A stretch of DNA of 64,000 bases from Gallibacterium salpingitidis (GCF_001678495.1 NZ_JTJL01000003.1:1-64000); one strand, 5' to 3'. Positions 48,849-59,881 are shown, counted from the stretch's first letter. Numbers and translations are program-made. Notes: generated by a model from the sequence alone, not told the origin.

Positions 48849-49799
48849 CTAGCAATAAATATCGGCACCATCTTTGCGGGTTTTTAGCAACCGTAAAATC
48901 CACACATATTGTTCCGGCGTTGGTGTGACAAAGTTTTCAATCACTTCATTCATTAAACGCGCACTACGTTGCTCATCATCATCTAAATCTAATGGCGCTG
49001 TAATTTCTATTTCATAGCGGCCAGATTGTGCGTTATAACGCGCAAACATTGGAATGACTACGGCTTTTGCCACTTTACACATTTTATTTAAGCCGGGTAA
49101 AGTCGCTTTATAAGTAGCAAAAAAATCAGCATAAACACTTAACTCTTCACCATAATCTTCATCTGGCAAGTAATAGCCCATTTCACCTTTACGCACCGCA
49201 TTTAAGAAAGGTTTAATACCATTTTGGCGTGCGTGCATTTTGCCGCCAAAACGTTCACGCACACTATTCCACAACCAATCGACTAATGGATTACGGTGTG
49301 GATTGTACATTGCTGTCATTGGCATACCATAGGTATGCAAAATTATCCCTGACGCATCAATTGCCCAAGTGTGCGGCACCAATAAAATGATATTTTTTCC
49401 TGCCGCTTTCGCTTGTTGTAAATGCTCTATACCAGCAAAAGTGCTGCGCTGTTGTAAATGCTTTGCTGAACGTAACGCGATTTCCCCAATGCCAAGCATT
49501 GTTTGTGCAACCGTAACAAACATCTGATCAATCACTTGTTGTCGTTGTTCATCACGCCAATGCGGAAAACAATAGCGTAAATTAACTTCGGCACGATGAC
49601 GTTGTTTTTTCGCTACTTTTCCCACCAGCAAACCAATTTTTGCCGCCAAATAATCACGCCAACGAAACGGCAAAAAACCTAATAGGGCTAACAAAAGTAC
49701 ACCTAGCCAAACACCCCAATATTTCGGTAATAAATATTGCCAACGAAATTGAGGTTGATAACCTACTCTTGCAGTAATTCTTCTTTTATTATCAGACAT
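48849..49799 (-). CDS. lpxM: Lipid A late acyltransferase LpxM (MsbB)
   Basis: A 316-residue inner-membrane acyltransferase of the LpxL/LpxM family that adds a secondary acyl chain to lipid A. One N-terminal membrane helix (about 28-46) precedes the HxxxxD-type site in LLVPHTWAIDASG near 142. YYLPDEDYG near 214 and the substrate segment GLNKMCKVAKAVVIPMFARY near 235 follow. LpxM rather than LpxL is chosen from its position next to yfcA and mepA, as in H. influenzae. Confidence 0.9.
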   Translation of the reverse strand: MSDNKRRITARVGYQPQFRWQYLLPKYWGVWLGVLLLALLGFLPFRWRDYLAAKIGLLVGKVAKKQRHRAEVNLRYCFPHWRDEQRQQVIDQMFVTVAQTMLGIGEIALRSAKHLQQRSTFAGIEHLQQAKAAGKNIILLVPHTWAIDASGIILHTYGMPMTAMYNPHRNPLVDWLWNSVRERFGGKMHARQNGIKPFLNAVRKGEMGYYLPDEDYGEELSVYADFFATYKATLPGLNKMCKVAKAVVIPMFARYNAQSGRYEIEITAPLDLDDDEQRSARLMNEVIENFVTPTPEQYVWILRLLKTRKDGADIYC

Positions 49800-49823
49800 G
49801 CTTACTCTTTATTTTGTGATCGA

Positions 49824-50591
49824 TTAATTAAACCAACCATAGTCATACATCATTTTGGCGGTCATAATAAATGCCATCATTACCACCATTGGGCGAATCA
49901 ATTTTTGCCCTTTTGTTAATACCATTTTTGCGCCTAATCTCGCCCCAATAAAACCGCCAAGCATCATAATAAAACCGAGAGTCCAATACACTTCCCCACC
50001 CAAAATAAAGAAAACTAATGAGGTAAAATTGGAAGTGAAATTCAAAATTTTGGCATGTGCCGTCGCTTTTGCTAAATTAAAGCCTAATAAAGTAACAAAC
50101 GCCATACACAAGAAAGAACCTGTGCCAGGCCCAAAAAAGCCATCATAAAAACCGATCGGAAATGCAGCAGCAAACGCAAATGCTAAGAAACTTAAACGTT
50201 GATGACGATCTTGTTCACCAATTTTTGGCGAAAACAAAAAGTATAAACCTACCGCTAACACCAAAATCGGCAACAATGATTTTACAATAGAAGCATCTAT
50301 CGACTGTACCGCAATAGTCCCAATCATTGCCCCAGTAAAAGTGCCAACAATCATTTTCCAAATTTGGCGTAAATCCACCGCTTTTTTACGTACAAAATAC
50401 AAACTTGCCGAAAAAGAACCACCACTTGCCTGTAATTTGTTGGTTGCTAGCGCCGCTGCTGGTGGTAAACCTACCGCCAATAATGCTGGAATGGTGATTA
50501 AACCGCCACCACCGGCAATTGCATCAATAAAACCAGCTAAGGCCGCCAATAAAAAAAGAATGGCATAAACATCTAATCCAAGTTCAAGCAT
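49824..50591 (-). CDS. yfcA: TSUP-family membrane protein YfcA
   Basis: A 255-residue inner-membrane protein of the TauE/SafE (TSUP) family with about eight helices. FIDAIAGGGGLITIPALLAVGLPPAAALATNKLQ near residue 21 and GFYDGFFGPGTGSFLCMAFV near 147 are the duplicated family motifs. Relatives move sulfite or other organosulfur anions; the substrate here is unknown. It lies between mepA and lpxM on the same strand. Confidence 0.92.
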   Translation of the reverse strand: MLELGLDVYAILFLLAALAGFIDAIAGGGGLITIPALLAVGLPPAAALATNKLQASGGSFSASLYFVRKKAVDLRQIWKMIVGTFTGAMIGTIAVQSIDASIVKSLLPILVLAVGLYFLFSPKIGEQDRHQRLSFLAFAFAAAFPIGFYDGFFGPGTGSFLCMAFVTLLGFNLAKATAHAKILNFTSNFTSLVFFILGGEVYWTLGFIMMLGGFIGARLGAKMVLTKGQKLIRPMVVMMAFIMTAKMMYDYGWFN

Positions 50592-50609
50592 ACTCTCTCC
50601 TTGATCTTT

Positions 50610-51458
50610 TTATCCAGCAAACCATTGCTGTTTATCTGGGGAATCTAATAATTGCTGACATAAAATCGGCATCACTGGCGGTTGTTTTTCCGGCGCAGGT
50701 GTTGTTGATTGTTTTGGTTCAAACCAAGACATCAATTCAGCACCACAACCATCGCCTGCCGGAATAGCAGCTTGTTCCTCACAATATTGTGCACCTTGTG
50801 GGCAATGTAATCGCACATGGAAATGTGCATCATGACCAAACCAAGGACGGATTTTGCGCAACCAACTACGATCGCCAGTAACGGTTTGACATAATTTCAG
50901 TTTAATCGCTGGATTCACAAAGATACGAGCAACTTGTGGATCATTCGCCGCTAACTGGATTAATTTAGTTTGATTATTAGTCCATACTCGATCATCAACA
51001 CGCTGTAATTTACGATTTACCATTAAAATCGCGGTTGGATTAAGCGCCTGCTTCGCACTCATCGCACCCATTTTTAACCAAATATCAGCATCTAATCCCA
51101 TTTGATGGCTTGCGTGCCCGGTTGCAAAACGCCCACCAGCAGGCATAGCAATATCACCAACCAACATTGTCGGTAATCCAGCCACTTTTACTTTTTTTCC
51201 TAAACGAGCTAAATAGTTCAACATATCTGGATGACCGAAATAGCGTAATTTTTGCGAACGAATCACCTGGTAGCCTTCGCCTTGTAATGGCAACGCTCTA
51301 GCACCAATAATACAACCATTACTGTAACTACCAATCGGCAATGGTTCTCCCGGTACTGGGCGCTTAATCCGCTGCCATTCTGTTTCTGCAAAAGCTTGGG
51401 TTATCCCAAAAAACATTAGCAATGCAGCAACAATGCCTTTCCATTTAAGTTTCATCAT
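50610..51458 (-). CDS. mepA: Penicillin-insensitive murein endopeptidase MepA
   Basis: A 282-residue periplasmic LAS-family metallopeptidase that cuts D-Ala-mDAP cross-links in peptidoglycan. A signal peptide (residues 1-24, ending TQAFA) is followed by FATGHASHQMGLDADIWLKM near 110, with the zinc His/Asp ligands, and WFGHDAHFHVRLHCPQG near 205 with the third site. Conserved cysteines form disulfides in the E. coli enzyme. Its ATG directly abuts the aroC stop. Confidence 0.95.
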   Translation of the reverse strand: MMKLKWKGIVAALLMFFGITQAFAETEWQRIKRPVPGEPLPIGSYSNGCIIGARALPLQGEGYQVIRSQKLRYFGHPDMLNYLARLGKKVKVAGLPTMLVGDIAMPAGGRFATGHASHQMGLDADIWLKMGAMSAKQALNPTAILMVNRKLQRVDDRVWTNNQTKLIQLAANDPQVARIFVNPAIKLKLCQTVTGDRSWLRKIRPWFGHDAHFHVRLHCPQGAQYCEEQAAIPAGDGCGAELMSWFEPKQSTTPAPEKQPPVMPILCQQLLDSPDKQQWFAG

Positions 51459-52538
51459 TTATTTATGTCCACATTGCCCTTGATAACGTAATAAGTGATC
51501 CATTAACACAATCGCTACCATCGCTTCCGCGATTGGTACCGCGCGAATTCCAACACAAGGATCATGGCGACCTTTCGTTACCACTTCGACAGGTTGGTTA
51601 TCTAAATTCACACTACGTCCTGGAATCGTAATACTTGAAGTTGGTTTTAACGCAATAGTGGCAATAATCGGTTGCCCAGAACTAATTCCGCCTAAAATGC
51701 CACCCGCGTGATTAGAACAGAAACCGTCCGGTGTCATTTCATCACGATGTTGGCTACCACGTTGATTTACTACCGCAAAACCATCACCAATCTCTACACC
51801 TTTTACTGCGTTAATTCCCATTAATGCGTGAGCTAAATCAGCATCTAAGCGATCAAAAACTGGTTCGCCCAATCCTACTGGTACATTTTCCGCAACTACG
51901 GTTAATTTCGCACCAATAGAATCCCCTGCTTTTTTTAATTCACGAATCAATTCATCAAATTTATCAATGGTCGCCGCGTCTGGGCAGAAAAATGGATTGC
52001 TATTAACAAAATCCCAATCAATTTGTGTTAAATCTTGTGCTGGAATCGCAATATCACCGATTTGCGATAAAAAGCCATGAATTTTAATACCAAAACGAGT
52101 CGCTAAATATTTTTTTGCGATGGCGCCAGCGGCAACACGAATAGCGGTTTCTCTGGCTGAAGAACGACCACCACCACGATAGTCACGTAAACCATATTTT
52201 TGTTGATAAGTATAATCGGCATGACCGGGACGAAAACGATCTTTAATTTCACTGTAATCTTGCGACCGCTGATCGCTATTTTTGATGATTAAACCAATGC
52301 TGGTTCCAGTGGTTTTTCCTTCAAACACGCCAGACAAAATTTGCACTGCATCATCTTCACGACGCGGCGTAGTATAACGAGAAGTTCCCGGTTTACGACG
52401 ATCGAGATCAGGCTGTAAATCAGCTTCGCTTAATTCTAGTCCTGGTGGCACACCATCTACTACGCCACCTAATGCGATACCATGCGACTCACCAAATGTC
52501 GTCACTTTGAAAAGCTGTCCAATACTATTGCCTGCCAT
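51459..52538 (-). CDS. aroC: Chorismate synthase
   Basis: A 359-residue FMN-dependent enzyme that converts EPSP to chorismate, the last common step of aromatic synthesis. [19 protein letters not shown] near residue 16, [20 protein letters not shown] near 124 and [25 protein letters not shown] near 315 are the three family signatures. It lies between mscK and mepA in a run of same-strand genes with short gaps. Confidence 0.98.
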   Translation of the reverse strand: MAGNSIGQLFKVTTFGESHGIALGGVVDGVPPGLELSEADLQPDLDRRKPGTSRYTTPRREDDAVQILSGVFEGKTTGTSIGLIIKNSDQRSQDYSEIKDRFRPGHADYTYQQKYGLRDYRGGGRSSARETAIRVAAGAIAKKYLATRFGIKIHGFLSQIGDIAIPAQDLTQIDWDFVNSNPFFCPDAATIDKFDELIRELKKAGDSIGAKLTVVAENVPVGLGEPVFDRLDADLAHALMGINAVKGVEIGDGFAVVNQRGSQHRDEMTPDGFCSNHAGGILGGISSGQPIIATIALKPTSSITIPGRSVNLDNQPVEVVTKGRHDPCVGIRAVPIAEAMVAIVLMDHLLRYQGQCGHK

Positions 52539-52564
52539 ATTTAAATCCTTCCTAACTATTATTT

Positions 52565-55500
52565 TTATTGATTAAGTTTAATACTATCTTCAGTTGATGA
52601 AGCTACTTTCATCTCTTCGCCAGTATCTTGATTCTTGATAAAGACATCCAACTGATTAAATGCGATTTCAATATCGTGTTCTGCAAATAACTGATTAATT
52701 TTGCGATTTAAGTAATCTGTTGTTGGTAAGCGATCTGCTAAATCGCCAACATACACACGCAATTCATGATCCAGTGTACTTGCACCAAACACTAAGAAAT
52801 AGGCTCGTGGTTCCGGCTCTTTTAATACCGCAGGGCATTCTGCCGCTGCTTGTAGTAACAATTTCTTGGTTAATTCAAGATCACTGCCGTAAGCCACGCC
52901 AACTTTGATCACCAAGCGAGTAATAGTGTTAGATAATGCCCAGTTTGTCAAACGCTCTGTCACAAAGGCTTTATTTGGCACAATGACCTCTTTACCATCA
53001 TAATCCACCAATGTCGTTGCACGAATACGGATCTTAGAAACTGTTCCTGAATATTCGCCAATGGTGATGGTATCGCCAATACGTACTGGACGTTCAAACA
53101 AAATAATGATACCGGAAACAAAATTCGCAAAGATTTCTTGTAAACCAAAACCTAACCCAACGGATAATGCAGCGAATAACCATTGCAACTTCGACCACGA
53201 CATTCCCAATGTAGAAAAGGCCCAAGCAGCACCAATTGCAACAATAAAATAGGTTAATAAAGTGGTAATAGTATAAGGCGCACCTTGCGATAATTTCATT
53301 CTGGAGAAAATCAATACTTCCAATACCCCAGCGAGGTTGCGAATTAATACATAAGTGACGATTAAGATAAAAATCGCCAGTAACATATTTAACAATGTAA
53401 TCGATTCAACAACTGTGCCTGTTTCAGTAGTAATGGTTTGCTGCCATAACGTAATACTTTTTAAATGATAGGCTACGGTTAGCAAATCTGACCACACCGC
53501 ATAATAGAAACTAAGCAATACTGCCCACAATAGCCATTCCGCAATACGTGAAACTTGTTGTTTAACTTGACTAAGCGCCAATTCAGAATCTTTCGTATCA
53601 ATGACAATATCTTCAGCATGACCACTACTTTCAGTTTTGCTTTGGTTCTTTTCACGTTGTTCTTTCAAACGTTTATAAGCTAAACGACGTGCCGATACCA
53701 CCAACGTACGATCACTAACTTGTTTAATTAATACCCACAATACTGTTACTAAGTAACTCGCAACAAAGTGAGAAATAAGATTGAGCGCTGTATAGTAGTA
53801 ACCCAAAACAATTAAAATAATTAGTGCGACTGGAATCAGCAACAACAACACTCTAATAATTCTTAAGAGCAACGGCCCAATATGTTGATGATTATTGACC
53901 TCTTCCTGTTGAGTATCCTGATATTTTTTAACCGCATAGCCAAAACGCGGTGCAATAATTAAAACACAGAAAATTAAGGCTGAAATGGTACACACTTCTC
54001 CAATTACATCATTGTTCAACGGTGTATTACTCATATCACTGAACAATGTCGTATTGATGAGGAAAATAATTGCCCAAATAGAACGTTTTAATACCGCAAG
54101 AAAGAGGTCACCACTCTCTTTTGCTAAGCCAAAATGACGATATACCAAACCATTTGGTTTCAATAACTCAATCAGAAAAGCAAATAACCACCAATAACCA
54201 GCCATTTTTAATGTCCATGGCCAAGCGAGAATAGGATCAGCAATGGTGAAATGCCCAACCAGAACAAAAAAGATTAAGAAGAGTAATGGGTATGGAATAA
54301 CCAATAATGCCGTTAAGAAAATCGCTAATGGCGTATGCCATTGACTATCTGCATTTAATGTACCGACTTGAGAGTTAATTTTTGCCAACCACGCCTGTAA
54401 TTTACGTTTTTGGGAATAAATCAAGCCAGCAATTAATGAGAGAAAACTCACAAACGCCAACATTGGTAATAGGTTACGACTCAAATGCGTCATATCAATA
54501 TTGTTACTGATATTTTTCACTTGATTTAATGCCAATTTTGGAAATTCAGCTAGCCAATCCCAATCAATTGGATTATTACTTTTGACCCAGAAACTTTGTT
54601 GTTGTAATTTTTGTTGTAAATCGTCACTAATTAAGCGTACTTGTTGTTGATTTAACTCAATAGTAATCGCCAAATTTAACTGTGCATTCAAAGATTTAAG
54701 AATATTAGAATAGATATTTTTTCTTTCATTCAAAATATCAATTAAGGTATTACGTTCCGCTTCTGTTAATTCTTCTGCGTGTGGTATATGTGAGATGTAA
54801 TTGTCCGGCGTGTAGATCGCATCTCTTGATTGGGTTAAATCAAAAATCTGTACTCGTAAATCAGTAATACGTTTCCCTAACCCATCAATCGTTTGATCGG
54901 TCGGTAAATTTTGTTTTTGTTGATTAATAATACGCGACAATACTAACGTGCCTTGCAGTGCACTGATCTGTTCATCAATACTACGTTGGGTTTGCGTTAA
55001 ATTATCCAATACATTTTTGATCCGTAAACTTTCTTGTGAAAGTTGGTTCGATGCTTGAGTTTCATTAAGCAATTGCTGACTTAATTGTGTATTTTGATTA
55101 AGTTCATTTTGGATAATTGGATTGCCATTATCACTACTGTTTTCTTGTGATTTTTCTAATTGTGCTAGCTGTTTTTTCGATGCGGCTAAACGTTTTGCAT
55201 TTAACGCCGCTTGCAGATTTTGTTGTTCTATTTTTTCTTGTTGTAAATAGAAATTTTGTTGATCACGTTGTAATTCATACCAAGAATTTAACGTTGCACT
55301 CTCCTTTAACAACGTTTGATTATAATTATTTTGTGCGTCAATTAAGGCTAATTCAATTTGATATCTATTCGCTAAAATTGGATCTAATTGACTATCTGAT
55401 AACGTACGATTAATTGTCTGTGTTCTAGATAAATTAGTACTTAAAATCGACTGAATTCGATCTGGTAAAGTTTGCTGATTGACGATCTGTGAAGCAACAT

Positions 55501-55912
55501 CATTCAATACCGATTGAATTTTTTCTGTTTCTTGGAAAGAGGCTTCTAAACGTTTTTGCAAAGTATCTTCTGACAATTTTGCCAATTCATCGCTATTATC
55601 ACTTTGCGTGTTATTATTTTTTAAACGAGTTAATTCTGCCTGTAACTTAGGAATAGCAACTGTCGCGGTTTTAATTCGATTATTTAAATCTGTATTCTGT
55701 TTCTTTTGATCATCCAGTTGTTCTAATAAATCTAAACTCTCTTCGAGTGCAGTCAGTTCTTTTTTATCAGCCGCATCATTTGCATTCGGATTGGCTTTCA
55801 ACGCTGCTATCTGAGCTTGAATATCTGTCGCAGTTGGAATTTGAGCATTAGCAAAAGTTGCAGCAAATAGCGTTAACCAAAACGTCATCACAATAATAAA
55901 TCGTTTGCTCAT
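52565..55912 (-). CDS. mscK: Mechanosensitive channel MscK (KefA)
   Basis: A 1115-residue inner-membrane channel. A signal sequence (about 1-24) is followed by a long periplasmic coiled-coil region (about 30-480) rich in Gln, Leu and Asn, then a cluster of membrane helices (about 490-900) and the MscS-like pore and beta domain ([27 protein letters not shown] near 935). MscK opens under membrane tension and ion stress to relieve osmotic shock. The ATG at 55912 has GAGG five bases upstream; a GTG four codons earlier is also possible. It overlaps no gene but starts one base beyond the menE stop. Confidence 0.93.
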   Translation of the reverse strand: MSKRFIIVMTFWLTLFAATFANAQIPTATDIQAQIAALKANPNANDAADKKELTALEESLDLLEQLDDQKKQNTDLNNRIKTATVAIPKLQAELTRLKNNNTQSDNSDELAKLSEDTLQKRLEASFQETEKIQSVLNDVASQIVNQQTLPDRIQSILSTNLSRTQTINRTLSDSQLDPILANRYQIELALIDAQNNYNQTLLKESATLNSWYELQRDQQNFYLQQEKIEQQNLQAALNAKRLAASKKQLAQLEKSQENSSDNGNPIIQNELNQNTQLSQQLLNETQASNQLSQESLRIKNVLDNLTQTQRSIDEQISALQGTLVLSRIINQQKQNLPTDQTIDGLGKRITDLRVQIFDLTQSRDAIYTPDNYISHIPHAEELTEAERNTLIDILNERKNIYSNILKSLNAQLNLAITIELNQQQVRLISDDLQQKLQQQSFWVKSNNPIDWDWLAEFPKLALNQVKNISNNIDMTHLSRNLLPMLAFVSFLSLIAGLIYSQKRKLQAWLAKINSQVGTLNADSQWHTPLAIFLTALLVIPYPLLFLIFFVLVGHFTIADPILAWPWTLKMAGYWWLFAFLIELLKPNGLVYRHFGLAKESGDLFLAVLKRSIWAIIFLINTTLFSDMSNTPLNNDVIGEVCTISALIFCVLIIAPRFGYAVKKYQDTQQEEVNNHQHIGPLLLRIIRVLLLLIPVALIILIVLGYYYTALNLISHFVASYLVTVLWVLIKQVSDRTLVVSARRLAYKRLKEQREKNQSKTESSGHAEDIVIDTKDSELALSQVKQQVSRIAEWLLWAVLLSFYYAVWSDLLTVAYHLKSITLWQQTITTETGTVVESITLLNMLLAIFILIVTYVLIRNLAGVLEVLIFSRMKLSQGAPYTITTLLTYFIVAIGAAWAFSTLGMSWSKLQWLFAALSVGLGFGLQEIFANFVSGIIILFERPVRIGDTITIGEYSGTVSKIRIRATTLVDYDGKEVIVPNKAFVTERLTNWALSNTITRLVIKVGVAYGSDLELTKKLLLQAAAECPAVLKEPEPRAYFLVFGASTLDHELRVYVGDLADRLPTTDYLNRKINQLFAEHDIEIAFNQLDVFIKNQDTGEEMKVASSTEDSIKLNQ

Positions 55913-55913
55913 C

Positions 55914-57362
55914 TTATTCCTCACTCTGTAAAAATTTCGCTAATTGTTGTGTTAAGAGATGGCGAGAAAGCTTAATGCCCGATTGTGTCGGCATAATCTG
56001 TTGCAACGGATAATAAGCAATTGGCCATTTAAATTTTTCTATTCTTTGTTGTAAAACATTTCTAAGTTGCTCTACTTTTTGAGGTGAAAAACCCTCCACA
56101 AAGTCAAGCAAAGCAACAGGACGTTGCCCAAACTTTTGATCTTCAATTGGTAAAACAAAGGCTTGGCGTACAGTTGGATCTTTTAAGATAATCGCTTCAA
56201 TTTCTTCCGGTTGAATGTTTTCTCCACCTGAAATAAACATATTATCGAACCGACCTAAAATAAACAATTCTCCCGTTACGCTATCTTGTCTTGCTTTATC
56301 TCGTGTCGCAAACCAGCCTTGCGAATTTAACAACGGTCTGATTTGTTGCCCTTTTTGCCAATAGCCTAACGCTAAAGTTGCACCTTTCACCCAGACTTCA
56401 TCATTTTCCAAACGATATTCTCGTTCCGGTAATAGATACCCAACACCATCACTCGTATCACTTATTTTTGCAAATACGGTCGAAGCCATTTCTGTCATAC
56501 CGTACCCTGCATAACAGTTAATACCATAGCGTTGTGCACGTAAGGTTAATTCCGTAGGAATATGAGCACCGCCTAACAAAATATGTTTTAACCGAGAGTC
56601 AGCAATATGCTGTTCTTCTAATAAGGATAACCACTGTTGTAATTGCGTTGGCACTAATGAAGTATGCGTGACTTTGGGCAAATCTTGATAAATTGACTCG
56701 CCAACACAGCGTAATACCGCACTATTAAACAACCAGCGCCAAATAATGCCCTGTCCAGATACATGGAACAATGGTAATGACAACAACCATTCGCTTTGTG
56801 ATGTAATCTCCAATAAAGGAGAAATTCCACGCGCGCTCGCTAAATGTTGCGTCATCGTATGCACCACTGCTTTTGGTAAGCCTGTCGAACCTGATGTCAG
56901 CGTTAATGTTAAAGGACAAAGTGCAAACCAAGCTGCTTGCTGATCGACAGTACTAATCGGAGTTACTAACTCTATTGGCAGCAATTTATCGCCATCAATC
57001 AGCGTGTTTTGACAATCTACAACAAAATTAATTTCATTTTGTGTGCAAATTTCTGCGATCTTACTTTGTGGAAACGTTGGATTGATCACCAATACACGAC
57101 AACCAAGTTGTAATGCAGATAAATAGGCAATAACTAAGGCTTGCTGATAACGCCCAAGCAAAGCAATACCATCACCATAGCTTACACCTTGTTGCTGCCA
57201 ATAGGACGCTTGTTGCTGTATCAACTGATTTAAACCTTGCCAAGACCAACTTTTTTCCACAATAGAAAAGCGGGTTTCATCCCCGCTTTCATTTTGTTGC
57301 TTTATTTCGAGCTTTAACGCTATCTCATCTAGCTTAGTTTTTGCATACTGCTGCCATAACAT
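55914..57362 (-). CDS. menE: o-Succinylbenzoate-CoA ligase
   Basis: A 482-residue ANL-superfamily acyl-CoA synthetase in menaquinone synthesis. The AMP-binding motif is TLTSGSTGLPKAVVHT near residue 152; GYGMTEMAS near 282 and FILGRFDNMFISGGENIQPEEIE near 360 are further family motifs. It overlaps the seqA stop by one base and is followed by mscK, the H. influenzae order. Other men genes are not in the window. Confidence 0.94.
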   Translation of the reverse strand: MLWQQYAKTKLDEIALKLEIKQQNESGDETRFSIVEKSWSWQGLNQLIQQQASYWQQQGVSYGDGIALLGRYQQALVIAYLSALQLGCRVLVINPTFPQSKIAEICTQNEINFVVDCQNTLIDGDKLLPIELVTPISTVDQQAAWFALCPLTLTLTSGSTGLPKAVVHTMTQHLASARGISPLLEITSQSEWLLSLPLFHVSGQGIIWRWLFNSAVLRCVGESIYQDLPKVTHTSLVPTQLQQWLSLLEEQHIADSRLKHILLGGAHIPTELTLRAQRYGINCYAGYGMTEMASTVFAKISDTSDGVGYLLPEREYRLENDEVWVKGATLALGYWQKGQQIRPLLNSQGWFATRDKARQDSVTGELFILGRFDNMFISGGENIQPEEIEAIILKDPTVRQAFVLPIEDQKFGQRPVALLDFVEGFSPQKVEQLRNVLQQRIEKFKWPIAYYPLQQIMPTQSGIKLSRHLLTQQLAKFLQSEE

Positions 57363-58000
57363 TAATGATTTTCCTCATTATGTGATGAAGTAAATTGAAG
57401 TTTGACTAATTCAATTAAATGTTCAGGAATATACATAGCACGCATCACTGATTCCAACATATTCAACTTACGTCCGGTGTTGTTATTCGTCGCCACCCAA
57501 AATGGTGATTTAGGAATTTGTTTCGGATTAACGCTGCTTCCTGATGCTTCAATTTCCGCCACTTCTAAAGAGAAATAAACTCTTGAACGACCTTGACTCA
57601 CTTCAGTTGCACTCGAAAAACCTTCCGGATTTGCGCGATATAACACACTCAAAATCAGTAAAAAACGGTTTACTTGTTTATCTTCTTGCAAGAATTCAGC
57701 AGAACTAATTAGTTTTTGCAATTGACGACTAATATGAGCGATCGTGTCATCACTCGGTTTTTTCGGTTGTGTTACTGTTGCAGCATCGGTTGTTAATTTG
57801 AACTCTTTTTGTGCTTCACTTGATGGTTGTGTTTCACCATCTACTTTTGCTGTTGAGGTAACTGGATTAGTTTCATTGACCACTCTTACTTGGGGTAAAT
57901 TTAATAATCTCCGCAAAATTGTTGAAGCATCTTCACCAATTGCTTGCGTATTGCTGGCAATATATTGGTAAAGCTCGTCATCAATATTAATAGTTTTCAT
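57362..58000 (-). CDS. seqA: Replication initiation modulator SeqA
   Basis: A 212-residue DNA-binding protein that sequesters hemimethylated GATC sites at the origin. The N-terminal filament-forming domain begins MKTINIDDELYQYIASNT; a variable Thr/Pro-rich linker (about 45-95) is longer than in E. coli; the C-terminal domain contains YFSLEVAEIEASGSSVNPKQIPKSPFWVATNNNTGRK, which contacts methylated GATC. The presence of SeqA implies Dam methylation. GGAGG precedes the ATG, and a TATAAT -10 lies at 58033-58038. Confidence 0.95.
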   Translation of the reverse strand: MKTINIDDELYQYIASNTQAIGEDASTILRRLLNLPQVRVVNETNPVTSTAKVDGETQPSSEAQKEFKLTTDAATVTQPKKPSDDTIAHISRQLQKLISSAEFLQEDKQVNRFLLILSVLYRANPEGFSSATEVSQGRSRVYFSLEVAEIEASGSSVNPKQIPKSPFWVATNNNTGRKLNMLESVMRAMYIPEHLIELVKLQFTSSHNEENH

Positions 58001-58032
58001 AAATTCCCTCCAAGTTCTGCTAATGTCGCTCC

Positions 58033-58060
58033 ATTATACGATAGATCTCGGCAAAGCCGA
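58033..58060 (-). promoter_or_regulatory. seqA promoter region
   Basis: On the minus strand TATAAT (58033-58038) lies 33 bp upstream of the seqA ATG. A tight TCGGC-TTT-GCCGA dyad (58048-58060) sits in the spacer region. No clear -35 was found. Confidence 0.5.
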
Positions 58061-58183
58061 AAACAAAATCAATACTCTGTGTATTTTCTATGCCAATTTT
58101 TTTCAATTGCTTAAAACTTGATCCCTGCTTAGAAATATTTTATCTTTTTTATCCCTTTCTTTTTTCAAGCAAGTATATTGATC

Positions 58184-58969
58184 ATGACTCAACCTTTACT
58201 TAACTTCGAGTATTTACCTCACGAAAATCCTGCTGCCCAAACCCTCGTTTTTATCCATGGTCTATTTGGTGATATGAATAATCTCGGTATTATCGCCAAA
58301 GCCTTTCAACAAGATTACGCGCTATTACGTGTCGATTTACGTAATCATGGCCATAGTTTTCATACAAATGAAATGAATTACCCGTTAATGGCAGAAGATC
58401 TGTTACGTTTACTACAACATTTGCAACTAAATAAGGTGATTTTAATCGGCCACTCAATGGGCGGAAAAACAGCGATGCAATTTGCTTTGAATTATCCTGA
58501 TTATGTCAAAAGTTTAGTCGTGCTTGATATTGCTCCTGTTACCTACACACATAACGAACATGGTCCAGTGTTTCAGGCATTATTTGCTGTTGCTGAGGCA
58601 CAATCTGCTACACGCCAGCAAGCCAAAATAGTGATGGAACAATTTGTCAATAATGAAGCTATTTTGCAATTTGTATTAAAATCATTTGATGCTAAACAAC
58701 CACAACGATTCCGTTTTAATACCCAAGCATTGTATCAACATTATCAGCAATTAATGGATTGGACTGGTACTGGTGTTTGCACACTGCCAACTTTATTTAT
58801 TCGCGGCGGTAATTCTCATTACGTATTGCCCGAATATAGCGACAAAATTTTGCAACTCTTTCCAAAAGCAAATGCCTTTACGATTAATGGTGCTGCCCAT
58901 TGGGTTCATGCAGATAAACCGCATTATGTGATTCGAGCAATACAGCGTCATTTACAACAAAATAGCTAA
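58184..58969 (+). CDS. ybfF: Alpha/beta-hydrolase esterase YbfF
   Basis: A 261-residue cytoplasmic esterase. The oxyanion region VFIHGLFGDMNNLG near residue 22, the nucleophile elbow ILIGHSMGGKTAM (Ser near 90) and the catalytic His in NGAAHWVHADKP near 238 are visible. YbfF homologues hydrolyse acyl-CoA and other small esters in vitro; the physiological substrate is unknown. The start was set at ATG 58184 (MTQPLLNFEY); a TTG two codons earlier is unlikely. It is divergent from seqA. Confidence 0.92.
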   Translation: MTQPLLNFEYLPHENPAAQTLVFIHGLFGDMNNLGIIAKAFQQDYALLRVDLRNHGHSFHTNEMNYPLMAEDLLRLLQHLQLNKVILIGHSMGGKTAMQFALNYPDYVKSLVVLDIAPVTYTHNEHGPVFQALFAVAEAQSATRQQAKIVMEQFVNNEAILQFVLKSFDAKQPQRFRFNTQALYQHYQQLMDWTGTGVCTLPTLFIRGGNSHYVLPEYSDKILQLFPKANAFTINGAAHWVHADKPHYVIRAIQRHLQQNS

Positions 58970-58996
58970 GTTGTGATATTTTCAGTTTGTTTGAAA

Positions 58997-59012
58997 CTGT
59001 GATATATTGCAC
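58997..59012 (+). promoter_or_regulatory. Possible LexA box upstream of ybfE
   Basis: CTGTGATATATTGCAC fits CTG-N10-CAG with one mismatch in the last triplet and has the A+T-rich centre of SOS boxes. It lies about 60 bp before ybfE, a gene under LexA control in E. coli. Confidence 0.45.
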
Positions 59013-59073
59013 GCCACAAAAACGGCTTATCAATCTCAAGTAGTCTGAAAGATGACTTTCAGTGAGTATAGTA

Positions 59074-59355
59074 ATGGCAAAACAAGAAGCAGATTGTATA
59101 ACGCTCGACTTATTTGCTCACGTTGCTAGAGTCGGAAGACCTCGAACCAATCCGTTAAGCAGAGAACAACAAATCCGCATCAATAAACGCAATCAATTAC
59201 GTCGCGATAAAGCGGTAGGGCTTCGTCGGGTTGAGTTAAAACTGCATAGCAGTATGGTAGAACAGCTAGAAGAGTTGGCAGAAGAAGCGAATCTAAGTCG
59301 GCAGCAACTCATAGAACAAATCCTACAAACATATTTAGAGAAAAATAGGAATTAA
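59074..59355 (+). CDS. ybfE: LexA-regulated protein YbfE family
   Basis: A 93-residue, highly charged protein. VGRPRTNPLSREQQIRINKRNQLRRDKAVGLRRVELKL is characteristic of YbfE, named in E. coli as LexA-regulated. The C-terminal VEQLEELAEEANLSRQQLIEQIL resembles a ribbon-helix-helix or short DNA-binding helix pair, but the function is unknown. The start at ATG 59074 was preferred over the GTG at 59062. A CTGAAAG/CTTTCAG dyad (59045-59062) precedes it. fldA starts two bases after its stop. Confidence 0.87.
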   Translation: MAKQEADCITLDLFAHVARVGRPRTNPLSREQQIRINKRNQLRRDKAVGLRRVELKLHSSMVEQLEELAEEANLSRQQLIEQILQTYLEKNRN

Positions 59356-59356
59356 T

Positions 59357-59881
59357 ATGGCACTTATTGGCTTATTTTATGGTAGCGACACTGGCAATAC
59401 AGAAAACATTGCCAAAATGATCCAAAAGCAATTAGGCAGTGAATTAGTCGATATTCACGATATTGCAAAAAGTACAAAAGAAGATATCGAAGCCTATGAT
59501 TTCTTAATGATCGGTATTCCAACTTGGTACTATGGCGAAGCACAATGCGATTGGGACGATTTCTTCCCAACATTAGAGGAAATTGATTTTACCAATAAAT
59601 TAGTTGCGATCTTTGGTTGTGGTGACCAAGAAGATTATGCAGATTATTTCTGTGATGCAATGGGAACTGTACGCGATATTATTGAACCACATGGAGCGAC
59701 AATCGTTGGTTACTGGCCAACTGAAGGTTACCATTTTGAAGCATCAAAAGCAGTAATTGATGATCATACTTTTGTTGGTTTATGCATTGATGAAGATCGT
59801 CAACCTGAATTAACTAACGAACGTGTAGAGAAATGGTGTAAACAAATTTACAGCGAAATGTGTTTAGACCAACTTGCATAA
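59357..59881 (+). CDS. fldA: Flavodoxin
   Basis: A 174-residue long-chain flavodoxin carrying FMN for electron transfer to reductive enzymes. The phosphate-binding loop is LFYGSDTGNTENIAKMI at residue 6; the FMN-flanking GIPTWYYGEAQCDWDDF near 53 and FGCGDQEDYADYFCDAMG near 90 are present. It follows ybfE by one base and precedes fur, an order shared with H. influenzae and E. coli. Confidence 0.96.
   Translation: MALIGLFYGSDTGNTENIAKMIQKQLGSELVDIHDIAKSTKEDIEAYDFLMIGIPTWYYGEAQCDWDDFFPTLEEIDFTNKLVAIFGCGDQEDYADYFCDAMGTVRDIIEPHGATIVGYWPTEGYHFEASKAVIDDHTFVGLCIDEDRQPELTNERVEKWCKQIYSEMCLDQLA

Noticed and set aside
59045-59062. CTGAAAGATGACTTTCAG as a LexA box
   Set aside because: The CTG and CAG triplets are 12 bases apart instead of 10. 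The site at 58997-59012 is a better candidate.
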